A DNA stretch of 64,000 nucleotides, from positions 1,550,001 through 1,614,000 of the forward strand of contig JAXIVH010000041.1 in NCBI GenBank assembly GCA_036785325.1. The letters are read 5' to 3'. Under the pieces are notes generated by a model, which ran no database searches, was not told the DNA's origin, and saw only the letters and a program-made list of their open reading frames with translations. The translations under genes were made by a program, and so were the position numbers. Numbering within the stretch: the stretch's first letter is position 1; the number at the start of each line of letters is the position of its first letter. The stretch comes from Urophycis tenuis. Taxonomy: Eukaryota; Chordata; Actinopteri; Gadiformes; Phycidae. Shown here in pieces: positions 1 to 12,100 of this stretch.

Positions 1-85
1 GGGAAAAAAAGGGTCAGCTATGTTTAAGTATATATATATATATGTGTGTGTATATATGTGTGTGTGTGTGTGTGTATATATGCGC

Positions 86-126
<41 letters not shown>

Positions 127-824
127 AATCACTTACTTGGAACGGCATGATCCCACATCGCTGTGAAGGGATGGCGTTAACCAGGTGGGCGTGCAACCCC
201 TCGAGAGAGTTGCTGCCTCACCGGCACTTGTACTTGTTCAGCCGGATGCAGTTCTTCACAACCACCTTCACAGAGACATACAGCTGTATGCCAGGGGGGT
301 CATGTAACACACAACCTATTGCAAGGTCCTCATTTATGCTGGTGTCATTTTGAAATGTTACCATATACAAGTTTGAATGGTTTTGACACACGATGACTGC
401 AGAGACAGCTGCAGGATGGCCCACGAAGCAGGACGGAGGGGGCCTGTGGCTGTGCGGGGAGGACCAGCGGTATGGGTGCTGCCGACACAGGGGGCGGGCG
501 GGCCACAGGCTGACGCAGCAGGAGGCCTCGGCTGGAGGCGGGTGGGCGCAGGAGGCTTCGGCCGGGTGGAGGACGACAACGCAGTGGGCTGAACGGGCCG
601 GTTGGTGGGAGTCACAGGCTCTGGCTCATCAACAAATAACCTGGAAATATAAAATACACACGTGATCAGTATTGATATTGATATCTTTTATAAGAACACT
701 GTTCATACCGTTTACACTTTTTATACAACTGTTTATACAATGTCCATACTGTTTATTTATTAATGTTTATCACTGAAAAATAAAGGTGACTTGGTATGAC
801 TTGTGTGCTATTTTCTTTCCACAG
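1..824. repeat. Core module 1 (left end outside window)
   Basis: First of thirteen copies of the core module, entered in the middle. It holds a (TA)n/(TG)n microsatellite at about 30-123, the exon-like segment (137-640, minus strand), an AT-rich stretch, and ends at a pyrimidine-rich tract followed by CAG. Beyond that point the sequence rejoins the 214-bp satellite monomer. Its microsatellite interruption pattern differs from those of the other cores. Confidence 0.85.
137..640 (-). pseudogene. Exon-like segment with splice sites, core 1
   Basis: On the minus strand the segment opens after a TTTCCAG acceptor (AG at 641-642) and closes before a GTAAGT donor (131-136), as a 504-bp internal exon would. 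Its 5' part reads as a proline-rich frame. In another frame the 3' part encodes residues ending ...NAIPSQRCGIMPFQ exactly at the donor, so the exon is frameshifted. A TGA stop lies in the stretch that in four other cores reads KCRRGSNSLEG. From memory, the RRGSNSLEGLHxHL...IP signature resembles uncharacterised multi-copy fish proteins (DUF6729-like). The splice sites are seen directly, the family is a recollection, and loss of coding function is inferred from the shared frame break. Confidence 0.5.
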
Positions 825-2736
825 CCAACAGAACACACATGAATCAGCTTATTATTTCGACGACCCATGGGCAAATATAGTCATGCCATACGTCGTTGGA
901 AAGCTTAGATTTCCCCGTTTAAAATGAGCCCATCTCCGAGCAATTTGGTTGCTCACAGACAAATCTGCGTCAGGTTGACTGAAGTCTACACAGCAGCTAA
1001 AGACATACCTTCAACGTTTCAATTAACATCAATCTTTCCTTACAGAACACAAATTAATTAGCTTAGTATTTCAACGACCCATGAGTCAATATACTCTTGC
1101 CATACGCCGTTGGAAAGCTTAGATTTCCCCGCTTAAAATGAGCCCATCCGCGAGCAGTCTGGTTGATCACAGACTAAACTGCGTCAGGTTGACTGAAGTC
1201 TACCCAGCAGCTAAAAACATACCTTCAACGTTTCAATTAACATCAATCTTTCCTTACAGAACAGAAATTAATTAGCTTAGTATTTCAATGACCCATGAGT
1301 CAATATAGTCTTGCCATACGCCGTTGGAAAGCTTAGATTTCCCCGCTTAAAATGAGTCCATCCGCGAGCAGTCTGGTTGATCACAGACTAAACAGCGTCA
1401 GGTTGAATGAAGTCTACCCAGCAGCTAAAAACATACCTTTAACGTTTCAATTAACATCAATCTTTCCTTACAGAACCCAAATTAATTAGCTTAGTATTTC
1501 AACGACCCTTTGGTGAATATAGTCTTGCCATACGCCGTTGGAAAGCTTAGATTTCCCCGCTTATAATGAGCCCATCCCTGAGAAATTTGGTTGCTCACAG
1601 ACTAAACTGCGTCAGGTTGACTGAAGTCTACCCAGCAGCTAAAAACATACCTTCAACGTTTCAATTAACATCAATCTTTCCTTACAGAACACAAATTAAT
1701 TAGCTTAGTATTTCAACGACCCATGAGTCAATATAGTCTTTCCATACGCCGTTGGAAAGCTTAGATTTCCCCGCTTAAAATGAGCCCATCCGCGAGCAGT
1801 CTGGTTGATCACAGACTAAACTGCGTCAGGTTTAATGAAGTCTACCCAGCAGCTAAAAACATACCTTTAACGTTTCAATTGACATCAATCTTTCCTTACA
1901 GAACACAAATTAATTAGCTTAGTATTTCAACGGGCCATTGGTGAATATAGTCTTGCCATACGCCGTTGAAAAGCTTAGATTTCCCCGCTTAAAATGAGCC
2001 CATCCGCGAGCAGTCTGGTTGATCACAGACTAAACTGCGTCAGGTTGACTGAAGTCTACCCAGCAGCTAAAAACATACCTTCAACGTTTCAATTAACATC
2101 AATCTTTCCTTACAGAACACAAATTAATTAGCTTAGTATTTCAAAGGCCCTTTGGTGAATATAGTCTTGCCATACGCCGTTGAAAAGCTTAGATTTCCCT
2201 GCTTATAATGAGCCCATCCCCAAGCAATTTGGTTGCTCAGAGACAAAACTGTGTCAGGTTGACTGAAGTCTACCCAGCAGCTAAAAACATACCTTCAACG
2301 TTTCAATTAACATCAATCTTTCCTTACAGATCACAAATTAATTAGCTTAGTATTTCAACGACCCATGAGTCAATATACTCTTGCCATACGCCGTTGGAAA
2401 GCTTAGATTTCCCTGCTTAAAATGAGCCCATCCGCGAGCAGTCTGCTTGCTCACAGACAAAACTGCGTCAGGTTGACTGAAGTCTACCCAGCAGCTAAAA
2501 ACATACCTTCAACGTTTCAATTAAGATCAATCTTTCAATAAAGAACAGAAATTAATTAGCTTAGTATTTCAACGACCCATGACTCAATATAGTCTTGCCA
2601 TACGCCGTTGGGAACCTTAGATTTCCCCGCTTAAAATGAGCCCATCCGCGAGCAGTCTGGTTGCTCACAGACTAAACTGCGTCAGGTTGAATGAAGTCTA
2701 CCCAGCAGCTAAAAACATACCTTCAACTTTTCAATT
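825..2736. repeat. 214-bp satellite array, 9 monomers
   Basis: Tandem head-to-tail monomers of 214 bp; the AGCCCATCC motif recurs at 927, 1141, 1355, 1569 and 1783. Each monomer carries AAGCTT, a palindromic TTGATCA variant, GACTGAAGTC, and a pyrimidine tract ending in TTACAG. Length is 9 x 214 minus 14 bp. The first monomer after the core (TCGTTGG, CCCATGGGCAAAT) and the last before the next core (TTGGGAACC) are position-specific variants. Because 214 is not a multiple of 3, short open frames across monomers cannot persist, so this is non-coding satellite DNA. Confidence 0.95.
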
Positions 2737-2978
2737 CACGCGTTTTTTTTGTAATACGTGTAGCTATGATAAAGGACACATGTTTTGGCCTGTTTTATTA
2801 TTCATAGTTGGCTTAACAGTAATAGAATATTATTATATGCTATAAGTGACCAGACGTCCGAGATCAAAACTGGGAGCATAATCCCCGAGAAGGGGGAAAA
2901 AAAGGGTCAGCTATGTTTAAGTATATATATATATATGTGTGTGTATATATAAGTGTGTGTGTGTGTGTATATATGCGC

Positions 2979-3025
<47 letters not shown>

Positions 3026-3723
3026 AATCACTTACTTGGAACGGCATGATCCCACATCGCTGTGAAGGGACGGCGTTAACCAGGTGGGCGTGCAACCCCT
3101 CGAGAGAGTTGCTGCCTCACCGGCACTTGTACTTGTTCAGCCGGATGCAGTTCTTCACAACCACCTTCACAGAGACATACAGCTGTATGCCAGGGGGGTC
3201 ATGTAACACACAACCTATTGCAAGGTCCTCATTTATGCTGGTGTCATTTTGAAATGTTACCATATACAAGTTTGAATGGTTTTGACACACGATGACTGCA
3301 GAGACAGCTGCAGGATGGCCCACGAAGCAGGACGGAGGGGGCCTGTGGCTGTGCGGGGAGGACCAGCGGTATGGGTGCTGCCGACACAGGGGGCGGGCGG
3401 GCCACAGGCTGACGCAGCAGGAGGCCTCGGCTGGAGGCGGGTGGGCGCAGGAGGCTTCGGCCGGGTGGAGGACGACAACGCAGTGGGCTGAACGGGCCGG
3501 TTGGTGGGAGTCACAGGCTCTGGCTCATCAACAAATAACCTGGAAATATAAAATACACACGTGATCAGTATTGATATTGATATCTTTTATAAGAACACTG
3601 TTCATACCGTTTACACTTTTTATACAACTGTTTATACAATGTCCATACTGTTTATTTATTAATGTTTATCACTGAAAAATAAAGGTGACTTGGTATGACT
3701 TGTGTGCTATTTTCTTTCCACAG
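2737..3723. repeat. Core module 2, first complete copy
   Basis: Complete core of 987 bp between two satellite blocks. Order: CACGCG followed by T8 and an AT-rich stretch; a G-rich AGAAGGGGG-A7 segment; microsatellite (about 2922-3022) with the TATATAAGTGTG interruption also found in cores 8, 10 and 12; exon-like segment; AT-rich 3' part containing AATAAA; pyrimidine tract ending CCACAG. The flanks are the two halves of one 214-bp monomer, so the core sits inside a monomer. I see no terminal inverted repeats and no target duplication. Confidence 0.9.
3036..3539 (-). pseudogene. Exon-like segment, core 2
   Basis: Same acceptor, donor and internal frame break as core 1. The C-terminal frame is interrupted by TGA, and the variable codon before DPPG encodes H. 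Confidence 0.5.
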
Positions 3724-6700
3724 CCAACAGAACACACATGAATCAGCTTATTATTTCGACGACCCATGGGCAAATATAGTCATGCCATACGTCGTTGGAA
3801 AGCTTAGATTTCCCCGTTTAAAATGAGCCCATCTCCGAGCAATTTGGTTGCTCACAGACAAATCTGCGTGAGGTTGACTGAAGTCTACAAAGCAGCTAAA
3901 GACATACCTTCAACGTTTCAATTAACATCAATCTTTCCTTACAGAACACAAATTAATTAGCTTAGTATTTCAACGACCCTTTAGTGAATATAGTCTTGCC
4001 ATACGCCGTTGGAAAGCTTAGATTTCCCCGCTTAAAATGAGCCCATCCTCGAGCAGTCTGGTTGATCACAGACTAAACTGCGTCAGGTTGACTGAAGTCT
4101 ACCCAGCAGCTAAAAACATACCTTCAACGTTTCAATTAACATCAATCTTTCCTTACAGAACACAAATTAATTAGCTTAGTATTTCAACGACCCATGAGTC
4201 AATATAGTCTTGCCATACGCCGTTAGAAAGCTTAGATTTCCCCGCTTAAAATGAGCCCATCCGCGAGCAGTCTGGTTGATCACAGACTAAACTGCGTCAG
4301 GTTGAATGAAGTCTACCCAGCAGCTAAAAACATACCTTTAACGTTTCAATTAACATCAATCTTTCCTTACAGAACACAAATTAATTAGCTTAGTATTTCA
4401 ACGGCCCTTTGGTGAATATAGTCTTGCCATACGCCGTTGGAAAGCGTAGATTTCCCCGCTTATAATGAGCCCATCCCCGAGCATTTTGGTTGCTCACAGA
4501 CAAATCTGCGTCAGGTTGACTGAAGTCTACACAGCAGCTAAAGACATACCTTCAACGTTTCAATTAACATCAATCTTTCCTTACAGAACACAAATTAATT
4601 AGCTTAGTATTTCAACGACCCATGAGTCAATATAGTCTTTCCATATGCCGTTGGAAAGCTTAGATTTCCCCGCTTAAAATGAGCCCATCCGCGAGCAGTC
4701 TGGTTGATCACAGACTAAACTGCGTCAGGTTGAATGAAGTCTACCCAGCAGCTAAAAACATACCTTTAACGTTTCAATTGACATCAATCTTTCCTTACAG
4801 AACACAAATTAATTAGCTTAGTATTTAAACGACCCATGAGTCAATATAGTCTTGCCATACGCCGTTGGAAAGCTTAGATTTCCCCGCTTAAAATGAGCCC
4901 ATCCCCGAGCAGTCTGGTTGATCACAGACTAAACTGCGTCAGGTTGACTGAAGTCTACCCAGCAGCTAAAAACATACCTTCAACGTTTCAATTAACATCA
5001 ATCTTTCCTTACAGAACACAAATTAATTAGCTTAGTATTTCAACGGCCCTTTGGTGAATATAGTCTTACCATACGCCGTTGAAAAGCTTAGATTTCCCTG
5101 CTTAAAATGAGCCCATCCGCCAGCAGTCTGGTTGATCACAGACTAAACTGCGTCAGGTTGACTGAAGTCTACCCAGCAGCTAAAAACATACCTTCAACGT
5201 TTCAATTAACATCAATCTTTCCTTACAGAACACTAATTAATTAGCTTAGTATTTCAACGACCCATGAGTCAATATAGTCTTGCCATACGCCGTTGGAAAG
5301 CTTAGATTTCCCCGCTTAAAATGAGCCCATCCGCGAGCAATTTGGTTGCTCACAGACAAAACTGTGTCAGGTTGAGTAAAGTCTACCCAGCAGCTAAAAA
5401 CATACCTTCAACGTTTCAATTAACATCAATCTTTCCTTACAGAACACTAATTAATTAGCTTAGTATTTCAACGACCCTTGAGTCAATATAGTCTTGCCAT
5501 ACGCCGTTGGAAAGCTTAGATTTCCCCGCTTAAAATGAGCCCATCCGCGAGCAGTCTGGTTGATCACAGACTAAACTGCGTCAGGTTGAATGAAGTCTAC
5601 CCAGCAGCTAAAAACATACCTTTAACGTTTCAATTAACATCAATCTTTCCTTACAGAACACAAATTAATTAGCTTAGTATTTCAACGGCCCTTTGGTGAA
5701 TATAGTCTTGCCATACGCCGTTGGAAAGCTTAGATTTCCCCGCTTATAATGAGCCCATCCACGAGCAATTTGGTTGCTCACAGACAAATCTGCGTCAGGT
5801 TGACTGAAGTCTACACAGCAGCTAAAGACATACCTTCAACGTTTCAATTTACATCAATCTTTCCTTACAGAACACAAATTAATTAGCTTAGTATTTAAAC
5901 GACCCATGAGTCAATATAGTCTTGCCATACGCCGTTGGAAAGCTTAGATTTTCTCCGCTTAAAATGAGCCCATCCGCGAGCAGTCTGGTTGATCACAGAC
6001 TAAACTGGGTCAGGTTGACTGAAGTCTACCCAGCAGCTAAAAACATACCTTCAACGTTTCAATTAACATCAATCTTTCCTTACAGAACACAAATTAATTA
6101 GCTTAGTATTTCAACGACCCATGAGTCGATATAGTCTTGCCATACGCCGTTGGAAAGCTTAGATTTCCCCGCTTAAAATGAGCCCATCCGCGAGCAGTCT
6201 GGTTGATCACAGACTAAACTGCGTCAGGTTGACTGAAGTCTACCCAGCAGCTAAAAACATACCTTCAACGTTTCAATTAACATCAATCTTTCCTTACAGA
6301 ACACAAATTAATTAGCTTAGTATTTCAACGACCCTTTGGTGAATATAGTCTTGCCATACGCCGTTGGAAAGCTTAGATTTCCCCGCTTATAATGAGCCCA
6401 TCCCCGAGCAATTTGGTTGCTCACAGACTAAACTGCGTCAGGTTGACTGAAGTCTACCCAGCAGCTAAAAACATACCTTCAACGTTTCAATTAACATCAA
6501 TCTTTCCTTACAGAACACAAATTAATTAGCTTAGTATTTCAACGACCCATGAGTCAATATAGTCTTGCCATACGCCGTTGGAAAGCTTAGATTTCCCCGC
6601 TTAAAATGAGCCCATCCGCGAGCAGTCTGGTTGATCACAGACTAAACTGCGTCAGGTTGAATGAAGTCTACCCAGCAGCCAAAAACATACCTTTAACGTT

Positions 6701-8204
6701 TCAATTAACATCAATCTTTCCTTACAGAACACAAATTAATTAGCTTAGTATTTCAACGGCCCTTTGGTGAATATAGTCTTACCATACGCCGTTGAAAAGC
6801 TTAGATTTCCCTGCTTAAAATGAGCCTATCCGCCAGCAGTCTGGTTGATCACAGACAAAACTGTGTCAGGTTGAGTGAAGTCTACCCAGCAGCTAAAAAC
6901 ATACCTTCAACGTTTCAATTAACATCAATCTTTCCTTACAGAACACAAATTAATTAGCTTAGTATTTCAACGACCCTTTGGTGAATATAGTCTTGCCATA
7001 CGCCGTTGGAAAGCTTAGATTTCCCCGCTTATAATGAGCCCATCCCCGAGCAATTTGGTTGCTCACAGACTAAACTGCGTCAGGTTGACTGAAGTCTACC
7101 CAGCAGCTAAAAACATACCTTCAACGTTTCAATTAACATCAATCTTTCCTTACAGAACACAAATTAATTAGCTTAGTATTTCAACGACCCATGAGTCAAT
7201 ATAGTCTTGCCATACGCCGTTGGAAAGCTTAGATTTCCCCGCTTAAAATGAGCCCATCCGCGAGCAGTCTGGTTGATCACAGACTAAACTGCGTCAGGTT
7301 GAATGAAGTCTACCCAGCAGCCAAAAACATACCTTTAACGTTTCAATTTACATCAATCTTTCCTTACAGAACACAAATTAATTAGCTTAGTATTTCAACG
7401 GCCCTTTGGTGAATATAGTCTTACCATACGCCGTTGAAAAGCTTAGATTTCCCTGCTTAAAATGAGCCCATCCGCCAGCAGTCTGGTTGATCACAGACAA
7501 AACTGTGTCAGGTTGAGTGAAGTCTACCCAGCAGCTAAAAACATACCTTCAACGTTTCAATTAACATCAATCTTTCCTTACAGAACACAAATTAATTATC
7601 TTAGTATTTCAACGACCCATGAGTCAATATTGTCTTGCCATACGCCGTTGGAAAGCTTAGATTTCCCCGCTTAAAATGAGCCCATCCCCAAGCAATTTGG
7701 TTGCTCAGAGACAAAACTGTGTCAGGTTGACTGAAGTCTACCCAGCAGCTAAAAACATACCTTCAACGTTTCAATTAACATCAATCTTTCCTTACAGATC
7801 ACAAATTAATTAGCTTAGTATTTCAACGACCAATGAGTCAATATAGTCTTGCCATACGCCGTTGGAAACCTTAGATTTCCCCGCTTAAAATGAGCCCATC
7901 CGCGAGCAGTCTGCTTGCTCACAGACAAAACTGCGTCAGGTTGACTGAAGTCTACCCAGCAGCTAAAAACATACCTTCAACGTTTCAATTAAGATCAATC
8001 TTTCAATAAAGAACAGAAATTAATTAGCTTAGTATTTCAACGACCCATGACTCAATATAATCTTGCCATACGCCGTTGGGAACCTTAGATTTCCCCGCTT
8101 AAAATGAGCCCATCCCCGAGCAATTTGGTTGCTCAAAGACAAAACTGCGTCAGGTTGACTGAAGTCTACCCAGCAGCTAAAAACATACCTTCAACTTTTC
8201 AATT
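3724..8204. repeat. 214-bp satellite array, 21 monomers
   Basis: Length is 21 x 214 minus 13 bp. The first monomer has the private variants GCGTGAGG and ACAAAGCAGC near 3,867-3,895, which recur only at the start of the next array (about 9,321). From there the two arrays run in parallel at an offset of 5,454 bp for about 4.9 kb, showing a recent duplication. Confidence 0.95.
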
Positions 8205-8441
8205 CACGCGTTTTTTTTGTAATACGTGTAGCTATGATAAAGGACACATGTTTTGGCCTGTTTTATTATTCATAGTTGGCTTAACAGTAATAGAATATTA
8301 TTATATGCTATAAGTGACCAGACGTCCGAGATCAAAACTGGGAGCATAATCCCCGAGAAGGGGGAAAAAAAGGGTCAGCTATGTTTAAGTATATATATAT
8401 ATGTGTGTGTATATATGCGTGTGTGTGTGTGTATATATGCG

Positions 8442-8479
<38 letters not shown>

Positions 8480-9177
8480 AATCACTTACTTGGAACGGCA
8501 TGATCCCACATCGCTGTGAAGGGATGGCGTTAACCAGGTGGGCGTGCAACCCCTCGAGAGAGTTGCTGCCTCGCCGGCACTTGTACTTGTTCAGCCGGAT
8601 GCAGTTCTTCACAACCACCTTCACAGAGACATACAGCTGTATGCCAGGGGGGTCATGTAACACACAACCTATTGCAAGGTCCTCATTTATGCTGGTGTCA
8701 TTTTGAAATGTTACCATATACAAGTTTGAATGGTTTTGACACACGATGACTGCAGAGACAGCTGCAGGATGGCCCACGAAGCAGGACGGAGGGGGCCTGT
8801 GGCTGTGCGGGGAGGACCAGCGGTATGGGTGCTGCCGACACAGGGGGCGGGCGGGCCACAGGCTGACGCAGCAGGAGGCCTCGGCTGGAGGCGGGTGGGC
8901 GCAGGAGGCTTCGGCCGGGTGGAGGACGACAACGCAGTGGGCTGAACGGGCCGGTTGGTGGGAGTCACAGGCTCTGGCTCATCAACAAATAACCTGGAAA
9001 TATAAAATACACACGTGATCAGTATTGATATTGATATCTTTTATAAGAACACTGTTCATACCGTTTACACTTTTTATACAACTGTTTATACAATGTCCAT
9101 ACTGTTTATTTATTAATGTTTATCACTGAAAAATAAAGGTGACTTGGTATGACTTGTGTGCTATTTTCTTTCCACAG
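8205..9177. repeat. Core module 3
   Basis: Complete core of 973 bp. Microsatellite at about 8,389-8,476 with the TATATGCGTGTG interruption pattern also seen in cores 5 and 7. This is one of four cores in which the C-terminal frame of the exon-like segment stays open to the splice donor. Confidence 0.9.
8490..8993 (-). pseudogene. Exon-like segment, core 3 (C-terminal frame open)
   Basis: The minus-strand frame runs unbroken from GHPAAVSAVIVCQ through NDTSINEDLAIGCVL and CRRGSNSLEGLHAHL to MPFQ, with the last codon ending exactly at the GTAAGT donor; reading on into the intron gives only VSD then a stop. The position that is TGA in most cores is CGA here, as expected if CpG decay created the stop elsewhere. 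The upstream proline-rich part remains in a different frame. It looks like one internal exon of a lost host or transposon-derived gene, not a gene in itself. Confidence 0.55.
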
Positions 9178-12100
9178 CCAACAGAACACACATGAATCAG
9201 CTTATTATTTCGACGACCCATGGGCAAATATAGTCATGCCATACGTCGTTGGAAAGCTTAGATTTCCCCGTTTAAAATGAGCCCATCTCCGAGCAATTTG
9301 GTTGCTCACAGACAAATCTGCGTGAGGTTGACTGAAGTCTACAAAGCAGCTAAAGACATACCTTCAACGTTTCAATTAACATCAATCTTTCCTTACAGAA
9401 CACAAATTAATTAGCTTAGTATTTCAACGACCCTTTAGTGAATATAGTCTTGCCATACGCCGTTGGAAAGCTTAGATTTCCCCGCTTAAAATGAGCCCAT
9501 CCTCGAGCAGTCTGGTTGATCACAGACTAAACTGCGTCAGGTTGACTGAAGTCTACCCAGCAGCTAAAAACATACCTTCAACGTTTCAATTAACATCAAT
9601 CTTTCCTTACAGAACACAAATTAATTAGCTTAGTATTTCAACGACCCATGAGTCAATATAGTCTTGCCATACGCCGTTAGAAAGCTTAGATTTCCCCGCT
9701 TAAAATGAGCCCATCCGCGAGCAGTCTGGTTGATCACAGACTAAACTGCGTCAGGTTGAATGAAGTCTACCCAGCAGCTAAAAACATACCTTTAACGTTT
9801 CAATTAACATCAATCTTTCCTTACAGAACACAAATTAATTAGCTTAGTATTTCAACGGCCCTTTGGTGAATATAGTCTTGCCATACGCCGTTGGAAAGCG
9901 TAGATTTCCCCGCTTATAATGAGCCCATCCCCGAGCAATTTGGTTGCTCACAGACAAATCTGCGTCAGGTTGACTGAAGTCTACACAGCAGCTAAAGACA
10001 TACCTTCAACGTTTCAATTAACATCAATCTTTCCTTACAGAACACAAATTAATTAGCTTAGTATTTCAACGACCCATGAGTCAATATAGTCTTTCCATAC
10101 GCCGTTGGAAAGCTTAGATTTCCCCGCTTAAAATGAGCCCATCCGCGAGCAGTCTGGTTGATCACAGACTAAACTGCGTCAGGTTGAATGAAGTCTACCC
10201 AGCAGCTAAAAACATACCTTTAACGTTTCAATTGACATCAATCTTTCCTTACAGAACACAAATTAATTAGCTTAGTATTTAAACGACCCATGAGTCAATA
10301 TAGTCTTGCCATACGCCGTTGGAAAGCTTAGATTTCCCCGCTTAAAATGAGCCCATCCCCGAGCAGTCTGGTTGATCACAGACTAAACTGCGTCAGGTTG
10401 ACTGAAGTCTACCCAGCAGCTAAAAACATACCTTCAACGTTTCAATTAACATCAATCTTTCCTTACAGAACACAAATTAATTAGCTTAGTATTTCAACGG
10501 CCCTTTGGTGAATATAGTCTTACCATACGCCGTTGAAAAGCTTAGATTTCCCTGCTTAAAATGAGCCCATCCGCCAGCAGTCTGGTTGATCACAGACTAA
10601 ACTGCGTCAGGTTGACTGAAGTCTACCCAGCAGCTAAAAACATACCTTCAACGTTTCAATTAACATCAATCTTTCCTTACAGAACACTAATTAATTAGCT
10701 TAGTATTTCAACGACCCATGAGTCAATATAGTCTTGCCATACGCCGTTGGAAAGCTTAGATTTCCCCGCTTAAAATGAGCCCATCCGCGAGCAATTTGGT
10801 TGCTCAAAGACAAAACTGTGTCAGGTTGAGTAAAGTCTACCCAGCAGCTAAAAACATACCTTCAACGTTTCAATTAACATCAATCTTTCCTTACAGAACA
10901 CTAATTAATTAGCTTAGTATTTCAACGACCCTTGAGTCAATATAGTCTTGCCATACGCCGTTGGAAAGCTTAGATTTCCCCGCTTAAAATGAGCCCATCC
11001 GCGAGCAGTCTGGTTGATCACAGACTAAACTGCGTCAGGTTGAATGAAGTCTACCCAGCAGCTAAAAACATACCTTTAACGTTTCAATTAACATCAATCT
11101 TTCCTTACAGAACACAAATTAATTAGCTTAGTATTTCAACGGCCCTTTGGTGAATATAGTCTTGCCATACGCCGTTGGAAAGCTTAGATTTCCCCGCTTA
11201 TAATGAGCCCATCCACGAGCAATTTGGTTGCTCACAGACAAATCTGCGTCAGGTTGACTGAAGTCTACACAGCAGCTAAAGACATACCTTCAACGTTTCA
11301 ATTTACATCAATCTTTCCTTACAGAACACAAATTAATTAGCTTAGTATTTAAACGACCCATGAGTCAATATAGTCTTGCCATACGCCGTTGGAAAGCTTA
11401 GATTTTCTCCGCTTAAAATGAGCCCATCCGCGAGCAGTCTGGTTGATCACAGACTAAACTGGGTCAGGTTGACTGAAGTCTACCCAGCAGCTAAAAACAT
11501 ACCTTCAACGTTTCAATTAACATCAATCTTTCCTTACAGAACACAAATTAATTAGCTTAGTATTTCAACGACCCATGAGTCGATATAGTCTTGCCATACG
11601 CCGTTGGAAAGCTTAGATTTCCCCGCTTAAAATGAGCCCATCCGCGAGCAGTCTGGTTGATCACAGACTAAACTGCGTCAGGTTGACTGAAGTCTACCCA
11701 GCAGCTAAAAACATACCTTCAACGTTTCAATTAACATCAATCTTTCCTTACAGAACACAAATTAATTAGCTTAGTATTTCAACGACCCTTTGGTGAATAT
11801 AGTCTTGCCATACGCCGTTGGAAAGCTTAGATTTCCCCGCTTATAATGAGCCCATCCCCGAGCAATTTGGTTGCTCACAGACTAAACTGCGTCAGGTTGA
11901 CTGAAGTCTACCCAGCAGCTAAAAACATACCTTCAACGTTTCAATTAACATCAATCTTTCCTTACAGAACACAAATTAATTAGCTTAGTATTTCAACGAC
12001 CCATGAGTCAATATAGTCTTGCCATACGCCGTTGGAAAGCTTAGATTTCCCCGCTTAAAATGAGCCCATCCGCGAGCAGTCTGGTTGATCACAGACTAAA

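Noticed and set aside
393..665. + strand 71- and 90-codon frames over the GC-rich part of each core
   Set aside because: They are shadows of the minus-strand exon-like segment and are preserved only because the cores are recent copies.
2636..2845. Repeated frames of about 69-70 codons (MSPSASSL... type) crossing satellite monomers
   Set aside because: They start in the monomer ATGAGCCCATCC and stop within about 210 bp because 214 is not a multiple of 3. They recur wherever monomers do and show no conservation beyond the repeat.
2737..3723. Core as a DNA transposon
   Set aside because: I found no terminal inverted repeats and no target duplication at the monomer junctions, and no transposase frame.
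3724..8204. CRISPR-like array
   Set aside because: The whole 214-bp period is repeated without unique spacers; this is eukaryotic satellite DNA.
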